The position numbers were made by a program, and so were the translations under genes. DNA of 64,000 nucleotides from Fen-1273 sp963748405 (lineage in GTDB: Bacteria > Bacteroidota > Ignavibacteria > UBA10030 > UBA6906), in the NCBI GenBank assembly GCA_963748405.1, contig CAVVIT010000006.1, positions 779,343 through 843,342 on the forward strand. Reading direction: 5' to 3'. The notes beneath the pieces were generated by a model that was given only the letters and a program-made list of their open reading frames with translations, was not told the DNA's origin and searched no databases. Position 1 is the first letter of the stretch. Each line of letters begins with the position of its first letter. Positions 26,618 to 34,898 of the stretch are shown one piece after another.

Positions 26618-28873
26618 ATGAGCGCAACCCCGGAGATGCCCGATCTGACGTACGCCGAGCGGATCAACCTGCTCCGCGAAACCAAAATGCGGCACACGGC
26701 GGAAAAACAGCGGGTCCTCGGTTCGATGGACATGGACGACCTCCCCGTGATCCTCCCCCCGCCTTCGATGCGAAAAGTGGTCCGCATCATCAGCGGCTCC
26801 GGGCTCTCGATGCCCGACGCCCTCTTCAGCACGTTCACGCCGAAGAGCAACCACCCGAGCGGGGGCGTGTTCGGGGCGCGGGCCTGCGGCGAGAACATCC
26901 GGGCGCTGATGGAGATGCACCCTCCCTACGTCGACCCGGTGAGCTCGCTCGCCGGCGCGTACATGGCGCACTTCATTTCGTACCGCGAGCCCGGATGGAA
27001 TCCCGACCTGGACTACGCGCACCTCCGTCCGGAGCAGGAAAAGTACCGGCTCCACCACGGCATCGGGGCGGTCCAGCATTTCTGCCAGGACATGACGATC
27101 GGGTTCGAGCTCGGATGGGGGGGGATACTCGACAAGATCCGCCGGTACAGGGCCGTCAACACGGACGAAGAAGCCGTGGAGCTGTACGACGGGCTCGAAC
27201 ATTTTGTGCGGGGAATGCAGAACTGGATCGGACGGCACGCGGCGGCCGCGCGCGCAATGGCGGCATCCGAAGAGCGGCCGCAGATGCGGCGCAATCTTCT
27301 CGAGATCGCGGACATCAACGCCGCGCTTGTGACGGAGCCGCCGCGCACGTTTCGCGAGGCCTGCCAGTGGATGCTCTGGTACCAGCTCGCAGGCAAAATG
27401 TACAACATGGGAGGGTCCCTCGGACGGATCGACCGGTTCCTCTACCCCTATTACCTGAGGGACACCGCCGCGGGGATACTGACGGACGAAGAGGCGACGT
27501 TCCACCTCGCGTGCCACTTCGTGATGGACACGAGTTACACGCAGCTCGGGGGACCAGACGCGGAAGGGCGCGACACGACGAACCCGGTGTCGTTCCTGAT
27601 GCTCGAAGCCGCCCATCTTCTGAAGGTCCCCGTCAATGTCGGCGTCAGCGTGGGAAAGGACGTGGATCCCCGGCTCCTCCGCCGCGGGGTCGAGATCCTG
27701 TTCGAGGACAGGACCGGCATACCGAAGTTCCTCGGCGTGGACAGGACGAGCGAGGGGTTCGCGCGAAACGGCTACCCGATCGCCCTCGGGAGAGAGCGGG
27801 CGTATTCCGGCTGCCACTGGTGCGCGATCCCCGGGCGGGAGTATACGGTCAACGACTGCGTCAAGGTGAACTTCGCGGCGGTCTTCGACGTGGCGCTCCG
27901 CGAGATGATGAGCGCCGCGGGCGATAGCCCGGACGGTCCCGCCCCGGGCGTGGACAACCTCTGGGAACGTTTCCGGCACCATCTGCGCCGGAGCGTCGAA
28001 GTCGTCGGGGAGAGCCTCGATTTCCACATCGACAACATGTACAGGGTCTTTCCCGAACTGCATCTCGATCTTCTGTGCCACGGGCCGATCGAGCGGGGGC
28101 GGGACGCGTCGCACGGAGGAGTCGAGTTCTACAACCTGTGCGTCGACGGCGCGGGTCTTGCCACGGTGGCGGACTCGTTCGCCGCGCTCGAGCAGCGCGT
28201 CGAACGGGAGGGCCGGATCTCCTGGAGCGAACTGATGGCGCTGCTCGACGACAACTGGCCCGGCGCCGGGGGCGAGAAATCGCGCCTGATGATGAAGCTC
28301 GTCCCCCGGTACGGCAGCGGCGGCTCGCGCGCCGACGCATACGGGGTTTTGATCGCCAGGGAATTCACGCAGGTTGTCAGGAGCATGAAGACCCCGCACG
28401 GGTACAACATGATCCCCGGGATATTCTCCTGGGCCGCCACAATCGCCATGGGGAAGGACGTCGGGGCCACGCCCAACGGACGCCGCGCACAGGACCCGAT
28501 CTCGCACGGGCCGAACCCCGACCCGGGGTTCCGCCGCGACGCCGCTCCCACCGCGCTGGCGATCGCCGTTGCGTCCGTCCAGCCCGGCTACGGCAACACC
28601 GCGCCCATGCAGATCGAGCTCGATCCCGGGGTGTCGGGCAAGGGAGGGGACGTCGGAAGCGTCGTCGATCTCATCAGGACGCATTTCGACATGGGAGGGA
28701 CGCAGATCAACATGAACATACTGGACAAGAAAGCCGTCCTCGAAGCGCACAGGGACCCTTCCACCCACCCGGATCTCGTCGTGCGCGTCACCGGGTTCAG
28801 CGCGTACTTCGCCAGCCTCTCCCCCGAGATGAGGCAGATCGTCGTCAACAGGATACTTGCAGAGGAGCCATAG
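26618..28873 (+). CDS. Glycyl radical enzyme with atypical GCHWC active-site segment
   Basis: This 751-residue PFL-superfamily enzyme has the C-terminal glycyl radical loop RVTGFSA with the radical glycine at G726 and the preceding family run MGGTQINMNILDKK. GKDVGATPNGRRA lies upstream of these, also as in the family. The thiyl-radical cysteine is C399 in SGCHWCAIPGREYTVND. GRE dehydratases, choline lyase and isethionate lyase carry G-C-V-E-P here, and PFL carries two adjacent cysteines. Here Glu is replaced by Trp and a second cysteine (C402) is three residues on. The reaction therefore cannot be assigned to a known class. Its neighbours (activase, UroD-like protein, sugar importer, PfkB-HAD fusion) point to a sugar-derived substrate, which is an inference. 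Confidence 0.9.
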   Translation: MSATPEMPDLTYAERINLLRETKMRHTAEKQRVLGSMDMDDLPVILPPPSMRKVVRIISGSGLSMPDALFSTFTPKSNHPSGGVFGARACGENIRALMEMHPPYVDPVSSLAGAYMAHFISYREPGWNPDLDYAHLRPEQEKYRLHHGIGAVQHFCQDMTIGFELGWGGILDKIRRYRAVNTDEEAVELYDGLEHFVRGMQNWIGRHAAAARAMAASEERPQMRRNLLEIADINAALVTEPPRTFREACQWMLWYQLAGKMYNMGGSLGRIDRFLYPYYLRDTAAGILTDEEATFHLACHFVMDTSYTQLGGPDAEGRDTTNPVSFLMLEAAHLLKVPVNVGVSVGKDVDPRLLRRGVEILFEDRTGIPKFLGVDRTSEGFARNGYPIALGRERAYSGCHWCAIPGREYTVNDCVKVNFAAVFDVALREMMSAAGDSPDGPAPGVDNLWERFRHHLRRSVEVVGESLDFHIDNMYRVFPELHLDLLCHGPIERGRDASHGGVEFYNLCVDGAGLATVADSFAALEQRVEREGRISWSELMALLDDNWPGAGGEKSRLMMKLVPRYGSGGSRADAYGVLIAREFTQVVRSMKTPHGYNMIPGIFSWAATIAMGKDVGATPNGRRAQDPISHGPNPDPGFRRDAAPTALAIAVASVQPGYGNTAPMQIELDPGVSGKGGDVGSVVDLIRTHFDMGGTQINMNILDKKAVLEAHRDPSTHPDLVVRVTGFSAYFASLSPEMRQIVVNRILAEEP

Positions 28874-28880
28874 GCGCGCC

Positions 28881-29978
28881 ATGGGTATGTCCGCACGGGA
28901 ACACTTCCTGTCGTACGTCCGGGATCCGCACTCGGCGCCGCGCGTCATTTCCCCGTTCCTCCCCCACCCGGACGTCATACGGGACACGATGGCCCACCTG
29001 CGCCTCGGCGCAACGGGGGACCCGGTCGCCGACGAGATCGCGCTCGCGGGCCATCTCGGCTACCAGCCGATGTTCATGACCGATTGCTCCGGGCTCATAT
29101 TCAACTGGCGCATCGACGAATCCCGCTCCGACGGCGATTCCTGCACGCGGGTGATCACGACGCCCCGGGGGGAATGGATACGCCTCTCCGGCCGCCGGGA
29201 AGTCCCCTGGAGCGACGACGCGGATCTCCCGGTGCGGGCGCCGGCCGACCACGACATGCTCGTCGAGGTGTGCGCGCAGGTGGAAGACCGGGAAGAGGAA
29301 ATCCGGGCGTATTTCCGCGCCTGGCGCCGGAAGGTCGGCGAGGAAGGGGTGATCGTCCTGGGGCATCCGCACCCGTCGTGGCTCGGGTACCAGATCAATC
29401 CCTCGAATATCTTCTTTCACTGGAACGACGAGCGGGAGCTGTTCGTCCGCTCCATGGAGGCCGTCAGCCGGGCGGCGCTGTTCGTGATGTCGGTCGCCAT
29501 GGAAGAAGGGATCGATTTCATGAGCGACTCGAGCTACGGGCTGGAGATGACGTCCCCCGCCCTGTTCGCGGAAATGGATCTGCCGTACATCCGCCGGTTC
29601 GCCGGGTGGACGCACGAGCGCGGCGGCCTCTTCTGGTATCACAATTGCGGGTTCACCAGCCGGCTGATCCGGGACGGCGTGTTCAACACGCTGGGGGCAG
29701 ACGTGATCGAGACCATCGCGCCCCCCCCGGAAGGGGACAACGATCTCGCCGCCTCCCGCAGGGCGCTCGATGCCCGGATATGCACCAAGGGGAATCTGAA
29801 CCTCCGGCTTCTCCGCGAAGGGGAGCCCGGGGACGTCGCCGCCGGCGTGCGCGCAATCGCGCACGCCGTCCGCGGGCACGCCCATATCCTGTCCACGGCG
29901 GACGCCGTTCTCCAGGGGACGGCCCCGGAGAATTTCGTCGCGTTCGTCAGGGCGGCGCGGGAGGCGGCGGAACAGTGA
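28881..29978 (+). CDS. UroD-fold methyltransferase-like protein
   Basis: This 365-residue protein belongs to the uroporphyrinogen decarboxylase/MtaA-CmuA superfamily but is distinct from the hemE in this window. It has the zinc-site pattern H-x-C-G (WYHNCGFTS) seen in cobamide-dependent methyltransferases rather than in heme decarboxylases. The C-terminal HILSTADAVLQGTAPEN matches the family's last helix region. It follows the GRE by seven bases. No corrinoid protein or reactivator is nearby, so classical methyl transfer is not supported by context. It may handle a methyl or carboxyl group on the GRE substrate or product. The start is one of two ATGs six bases apart (28881 or 28887). Confidence 0.75.
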   Translation: MGMSAREHFLSYVRDPHSAPRVISPFLPHPDVIRDTMAHLRLGATGDPVADEIALAGHLGYQPMFMTDCSGLIFNWRIDESRSDGDSCTRVITTPRGEWIRLSGRREVPWSDDADLPVRAPADHDMLVEVCAQVEDREEEIRAYFRAWRRKVGEEGVIVLGHPHPSWLGYQINPSNIFFHWNDERELFVRSMEAVSRAALFVMSVAMEEGIDFMSDSSYGLEMTSPALFAEMDLPYIRRFAGWTHERGGLFWYHNCGFTSRLIRDGVFNTLGADVIETIAPPPEGDNDLAASRRALDARICTKGNLNLRLLREGEPGDVAAGVRAIAHAVRGHAHILSTADAVLQGTAPENFVAFVRAAREAAEQ

Positions 29979-30006
29979 ACGGGGTCCCAATTACGACGGG
30001 GGAACG

Positions 30007-31290
30007 ATGAAACGGTACATGCTCGCTGCTGCACTCTGTGCGTTCGCGGCCCTGTCCTGCGGCAGGAAGGACGACACGGTCGAGATCCGCGACTGGAATT
30101 TCGGTGGCAAACCGAGGATGATCGAGTGGCTGCGCCAGCGGATTGACCTCTTCGAGCAGACGCACCGCGGGATCCGTGTCGAGCAGAGCCAGAAAAGCTG
30201 GAACATGATCCGGGAGCTCCTGTACGCGGAGTACAGCGTGGGAACCGGCCCGGACGTGGTCAACGTCCACGCGAACTACGCCGCGGAATTCGGCGGCGCC
30301 GGGTACTACTACCCGGTCAACACGTTTCCGGATTTCAAGGAGGTGAGCGCCTGGTACGTCCCGCATCTCATGGAATCCACCCGCTACGGCGACAACTACT
30401 ACGGCCTCCCCTCCTCCGGCATCGCGTTCGTTCTCGTCTGCAACAAGGAGCTCTTCGACAAAGAGGGGATCTCCCCGCCCAGGACGTGGTCGGAGTTCCG
30501 CGAGGCCGCCCGCCGCCTGACGAAGGACACCGACGGGGACGGGGTCGTCGACCAGTACGGGCTCGTCCTCCTCGGGGGCGACAAGGGGGGATTCGCCTAC
30601 CGGCTTGTTCCCTTCTTCCTCAAGGCTGGTGCGGACATCATGTCGGACGACATGAAGACCGTCCTCTTTAACTCGCCCCGGGCCGTCTCCGCGCTCAAGC
30701 TCATCGCCGACATGTACCAGGTCGACCATTCCATCACGCCGGGTTTCCTCGCCTACACGCTGACGGAAATCAACGACCTGTTCTGCGGGAACAAGGTGGC
30801 GATGAGCATCGAGGGACCCTGGTTCCGGGGGATGGTCGACGACAAGAGCCCCGGGAAGAAGATCTACACCGTCCCGGTCCCGGTTCCGGACGACATGATC
30901 GGCGCATACGACACCGCCGCGACGCTCCAGGACATGGTCATGTATGCGATCAATGCCCGGTCGAAACACCCCGAAGCCGCGTGGGAGCTCGTGAAGTACC
31001 TCCGGAACGAAGAGGCGGACATGGCATGGATCCGGGAAGACCTGGGAGCCGTGGCAACGACGCGGCGGGCCCTCGGGAGTCCCGAAGCAAAGGCGCTGGA
31101 CGATCTTCCCATCTACATCAACGAACTCGCACACGCGAAGCCGTGGCCCGCCCATCCCAGCATGATCGCGATCGCGAGCGACATCTTCACGCCATACACC
31201 CAGAAGGCGATCGTGGGTGAGCTTTCACCACAGGCGGCCCTCGACCAGGCGGTACGCGAAGCGCAGGACCTGATCGAGGGAAAGAAATGA
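30007..31290 (+). CDS. ABC sugar transporter, extracellular solute-binding protein (family 1)
   Basis: This 427-residue binding protein has a lipoprotein-type signal ending at C18 (FAALSCGRKD). The mature protein follows the family-1 pattern, with YGLPSSGIAFVLVCNKELFDKEGI and TWSEFREAARRLT. GNKVAMSIEGPWFRG is the typical late hinge segment. It captures a carbohydrate in the periplasm for the two permeases that follow; its stop overlaps the first permease as ATGA. The ligand is unknown. Being in the GRE run, it probably feeds the GRE pathway. Confidence 0.9.
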   Translation: MKRYMLAAALCAFAALSCGRKDDTVEIRDWNFGGKPRMIEWLRQRIDLFEQTHRGIRVEQSQKSWNMIRELLYAEYSVGTGPDVVNVHANYAAEFGGAGYYYPVNTFPDFKEVSAWYVPHLMESTRYGDNYYGLPSSGIAFVLVCNKELFDKEGISPPRTWSEFREAARRLTKDTDGDGVVDQYGLVLLGGDKGGFAYRLVPFFLKAGADIMSDDMKTVLFNSPRAVSALKLIADMYQVDHSITPGFLAYTLTEINDLFCGNKVAMSIEGPWFRGMVDDKSPGKKIYTVPVPVPDDMIGAYDTAATLQDMVMYAINARSKHPEAAWELVKYLRNEEADMAWIREDLGAVATTRRALGSPEAKALDDLPIYINELAHAKPWPAHPSMIAIASDIFTPYTQKAIVGELSPQAALDQAVREAQDLIEGKK

Positions 31291-32156
31291 AACGCTACAC
31301 TCCCTACCTGTTGCTGGCGCCTGCCCTGCTGTTCACCGTGTTCATCCTCCTGTACCCCGTGGCGCAGAACCTCGTCAACAGCTTCAGGGAAGTGAGCCTC
31401 GTGCGGAGCGGGGGCGGGTGGACGGGGCTGACGAACTACGCGCACGTCTTCTCTGACCCGGTCTTCTGGCCGGCGTTCCGGAACACCATCGTCTATGCCC
31501 TGGGAGGAACGCTCCTTGCCCTGGCGATCGGGCTGGCGCTGGCGCTCGTCCTGGACATGAACACGGGGAAGATGGGGACGGCCGCCGCATGCCTCTATTC
31601 GATCCCGTGGGTGGTCTCTCCCGTCGTGGCGGGATTTGCGTGGAAGTGGCTCCTCAACGACCATTTCGGCATACTGAACTACTGGCTTTCATCGGCGGGC
31701 ATCGTCAGGAACGGAACGAGCTGGCTGGGCGATCCGCGCCTGGCGCTGGTGTGCGTGATGGCCGCCCGGGCCTGGCAGTTCTATCCGTTCGCCATGGTGA
31801 TGTTCCTTGCCGGCCTGCAGTCGATCCCCGCGGAACAGTACGAGGCCGCCTCCGTCGACGGCGCCACGGCGATCAGGAAGTTCTTCCACATCACGATCCC
31901 GAACCTGCGGCCGGTCTCGTCGGTGCTCCTCCTCCTGGGCGTGATCTGGAGCTTCAACGATTTCACGATGGTCTTCGTGATGACCCGGGGAGGTCCCATC
32001 AACGCCTCGATGGTCCTCCCCGTCCTTGTCAGGGAATTCTCGTTCGTGCATTTCGACATGGGGAAGGGTTCCGCGCTTTCCATCCTCATGTTCACGATGC
32101 TCGTGACGCTCTCCTTCCTGTACCTGAGGATGCTCTCGCGGAGGGAGAGGATATGA
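31287..32156 (+). CDS. ABC sugar transporter permease, MalF type
   Basis: This 289-residue permease has about six membrane helices and the cytosolic EAA loop (EQYEAASVDGATAIRKFFHITIPNLRPV) that docks the ATPase. It overlaps both the binding-protein gene and the next permease by four bases. Together they form the membrane part of a carbohydrate uptake system. No ATPase gene lies in the operon, so a shared MsmX/UgpC-like ATPase from elsewhere must power it. Confidence 0.93.
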   Translation: MKRYTPYLLLAPALLFTVFILLYPVAQNLVNSFREVSLVRSGGGWTGLTNYAHVFSDPVFWPAFRNTIVYALGGTLLALAIGLALALVLDMNTGKMGTAAACLYSIPWVVSPVVAGFAWKWLLNDHFGILNYWLSSAGIVRNGTSWLGDPRLALVCVMAARAWQFYPFAMVMFLAGLQSIPAEQYEAASVDGATAIRKFFHITIPNLRPVSSVLLLLGVIWSFNDFTMVFVMTRGGPINASMVLPVLVREFSFVHFDMGKGSALSILMFTMLVTLSFLYLRMLSRRERI

Positions 32157-32965
32157 GAAAGAAGCTCCTCCTCGTCCCCGTCGCCGTTCTGGCGTTCATC
32201 GTCCTCCTTCCGTTCCTCTGGACGCTTTCCACGTCGCTCAAGCCGCTCACAGAGGTGAACCGCTATCCGCCCGAATGGACGAGCCCGTCGATGAGCCTGA
32301 AGCCGTACCGCGACATGTTCTTTTATCTTCCCTTCTCCCGGTACACGCTGAACAGCCTTATCGTCGCCTCCAGCGCGACGGTGCTCACGCTCGTCCTGGG
32401 GAGCCTGGCGGCGTTCGCGTTCGCCCGGTTCCGGTTCCCGGGGAGGAGGCATATCCTGCTCGTCCTCCTGCTCTCGCAGATGCTCCCCGGTGCCTCCGTG
32501 ATCATCCCCCTGTTTCAGCTTCTCAAGGGGGCGGGACTGTACGACACGCACATCGGGCTCATCCTCGTCCACACGGCGGTCCTTCTCCCGTTCGCCATCT
32601 GGCTCCTCCACGGCTTCTTCTCGGGGATCCCCGTCGAGGTGGAGGACGCCGCGCTGATCGACGGATGCTCGAGAATCCAGGCGCTCTGGAGGGTCATCCT
32701 CCCGCTGGCGCTCCCCGGGCTGGGAGCCACGGCCCTGTTCGCGTTCCTGGGCTCGTGGAACGAATTCTTCTTTGCACTCCTCCTGACGAACTCCGATGCG
32801 ACGCAGACCATTCCCGTGGGGATCGGCCTTTTTGTCGGCGAGTTCGAGGACGTCTGGAACCAGATGGCCGCCGCCGCCGTGTTCTTCAGCATCCCCCCTC
32901 TCATCCTTTTCCTCGTGATGAGGCGGACGTTCATCAGGGGGATCTCCGCGGGGGCGATCCAGTAA
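32153..32965 (+). CDS. ABC sugar transporter permease, MalG type
   Basis: This 270-residue permease is the partner of the MalF-type gene before it. It shows six hydrophobic helices, the MalG-like first periplasmic loop (SLKPYRDMFFYLPFSRYTLNS) and an EAA loop (EVEDAALIDGCSRIQALWRVILPLALPG). The start at 32153 overlaps the previous stop as ATGA; longer in-frame extensions lie wholly inside the upstream permease and are rejected. The kinase-phosphatase fusion begins 31 bases later. Confidence 0.93.
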   Translation: MRKKLLLVPVAVLAFIVLLPFLWTLSTSLKPLTEVNRYPPEWTSPSMSLKPYRDMFFYLPFSRYTLNSLIVASSATVLTLVLGSLAAFAFARFRFPGRRHILLVLLLSQMLPGASVIIPLFQLLKGAGLYDTHIGLILVHTAVLLPFAIWLLHGFFSGIPVEVEDAALIDGCSRIQALWRVILPLALPGLGATALFAFLGSWNEFFFALLLTNSDATQTIPVGIGLFVGEFEDVWNQMAAAAVFFSIPPLILFLVMRRTFIRGISAGAIQ

Positions 32966-32996
32966 CGAAAGCCGTTCAGGCAGCATTCTGCAGGCG

Positions 32997-34898
32997 ATGG
33001 CGATGACACACGAAGAACTTTCCCGGCTCCTCCTGGCCGTCCGGAACCTCCGGATCGGCATCGTCGGAGATTTCTGTCTCGACGCGTACATCCTGCTCGA
33101 CAGCTCGGGATCCGAACCGTCGCTCGAGACGGGCCTCCCCACGCGCCCGGTCAGGTCCCAGCGATATTCACCCGGCGGGGCCGGGAACGTCGCGTGCAAT
33201 CTTCAGGCGATGGGGGTCCGCACGGTGTCCGTCTACGGGGTGATCGGGGCGGATCCGTTCGGCGGAGAAATGAAGAGGGTGCTCGACGCGCACGCGATCG
33301 ACACATCGGGGCTCCTCGTGCAGCGCGAGCGCTGGGATACGCACGTGTACATGAAGCCGTTCGAGAAGGAGAAGGAACAGCACCGGATGGACTTCGGCAC
33401 GTTCAACGAGGTCCATCCTTCCACGTTCATGCACATACTGGACGATCTCGCCGGTGCGCTCCGGCGGCTCGACGTCGTGATACTGAAGCAGCAGGTTTCG
33501 TGCGGCCTCCACACCCCGGCGATGCGGGATGCGCTCGCCGCCCTGGCGAAGGAACACCCGGAGACGCTGTTCGTCACGGATTCCCGTCATTTCGCGGACG
33601 ACTACGGTCACACGGTCCGGAAAATTCCGCTGCGCGAGGCGGCGAACATCCTGCACCGCGATCTCCCGTCCCCCGATTACGCCGAGCCTGCCTTCGTCGA
33701 AGAGACCGCACGACTGCTCTTCGCACGCTGGGGAGCTCCCCTTTTTGTGACGGGGCCCGACCAGGGCTGCGCGGTGTTCGACGCCGCGGGGTACCATGAA
33801 GTCCCCGGGCTCCTCCACCTCTCCCAGGTGGACACCGTCGGCTCGGGTGACAGCATGCTCTCCGGAATCGCCGCCGCGCTCGGAGCGGGGGCGGCTCCCG
33901 CCGTCGCCGCGGAGCTCGGGAGCATCGTCTCCGGCGTCACCGCGCAGAAGCTGATGCAGACGGGAACGGCTTCCCCGGAGGAGATCCTCCTCCTCGGTCC
34001 GGAAGCGGACAGGCGCTACAGGCCGGACCTCGCCCGGCAGCTGAGGAAGGCCGTCTACGCGGAAAACACCGAGATCGAAATCGCCGGCGGTCTCCCCCGG
34101 GGAAGGACGTTCACGCACGTCATATTCGATCACGACGGGACGATCTCCACGCTGCGGCAGGGGTGGGAGGAGATCATGGAGCCCATGATGGTCCGCTGCA
34201 TACTGGGAAAGGGGGAGGCCGACGAGCCGCTGTATGACCACGTCGAGGCGGCGGTCCGCGAATACATCGACAGGACGACGGGGATACAGACGCTCGTCCA
34301 GATGGAGGGGCTCGTCCAGCTCGTCAGGCGGTTCAGGTGCGTCCCGGAAGACGAGATTCTCGATGCGGCCGGATACAAGTCGCTCTACAACGCTGAGCTC
34401 CTCTCGATGGTCGGCCGGCGAATCGCGAAGATCGGCCGCGGGGACCTGGAGCGGGAGGATTTCACGGTCCGCAGGGGGCCGGATTTCCTTCGCGCGCTCG
34501 TCTCGCGGGGACTCACGCTCTACCTGGCAAGCGGGACGGACCAGACGGACCTGGACCGGGAGTCAGCCATACTCGGGTACCGGGATCTGTTCGGCGGGAG
34601 GATATTCGGCGCCGTGGGGGACGTGACGAAGGAGGCGAAGCGGCTGGTCCTCGAGAGGATACACGCCGAGATCGGGGAAGGGGCGTCCGCCCGGACGCTG
34701 GCGTTCGGGGACGGGCCCGTCGAAATCCGTGAAACGCACAAGAGGGGCGGATACACCGTCGGGGTCGCCAGCGACGAAATCCGCCGGTACGGTCTCAATC
34801 CCGGAAAACGGAGGAGGCTCATCGAAGCAGGGGCCGACCTCGTCATCCCCGATTTCTGCCAGATGAACCGGCTCCTCGGCCTCCTGTTCGGCGCCTAG
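32997..34898 (+). CDS. PfkB-type sugar kinase fused to a HAD-type phosphatase
   Basis: This 633-residue two-domain protein ends the GRE run. The N-terminal part (about 1-345) resembles heptose-type PfkB kinases (GDFCLDAYILLDSSGSEPS, SPGGAGNVACNLQAMGV), with the catalytic aspartate D285 in DTVGSGDSMLSG. The C-terminal part (about 370-633) is a Gph-like HAD hydrolase, with nucleophile D378 and acid/base D380 in FDHDGTIS and a late GDGPVEIRE. A kinase and a phosphatase in one chain recall the HldA/GmhB pair of heptose activation, but no heptose genes are nearby. It may phosphorylate and later dephosphorylate the imported sugar. The start is 32997 or 33003. Its TAG stop shares CTAG with the stop of the opposing gene. 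Confidence 0.88.
   Translation: MAMTHEELSRLLLAVRNLRIGIVGDFCLDAYILLDSSGSEPSLETGLPTRPVRSQRYSPGGAGNVACNLQAMGVRTVSVYGVIGADPFGGEMKRVLDAHAIDTSGLLVQRERWDTHVYMKPFEKEKEQHRMDFGTFNEVHPSTFMHILDDLAGALRRLDVVILKQQVSCGLHTPAMRDALAALAKEHPETLFVTDSRHFADDYGHTVRKIPLREAANILHRDLPSPDYAEPAFVEETARLLFARWGAPLFVTGPDQGCAVFDAAGYHEVPGLLHLSQVDTVGSGDSMLSGIAAALGAGAAPAVAAELGSIVSGVTAQKLMQTGTASPEEILLLGPEADRRYRPDLARQLRKAVYAENTEIEIAGGLPRGRTFTHVIFDHDGTISTLRQGWEEIMEPMMVRCILGKGEADEPLYDHVEAAVREYIDRTTGIQTLVQMEGLVQLVRRFRCVPEDEILDAAGYKSLYNAELLSMVGRRIAKIGRGDLEREDFTVRRGPDFLRALVSRGLTLYLASGTDQTDLDRESAILGYRDLFGGRIFGAVGDVTKEAKRLVLERIHAEIGEGASARTLAFGDGPVEIRETHKRGGYTVGVASDEIRRYGLNPGKRRRLIEAGADLVIPDFCQMNRLLGLLFGA

Noticed and set aside
26036..28987. 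A 983-codon minus-strand open frame opposite the GRE gene
   Set aside because: It shadows the GRE and its activase, has no signal, domain or start site, and shows the same Arg/Asp/His-rich composition as other shadows.
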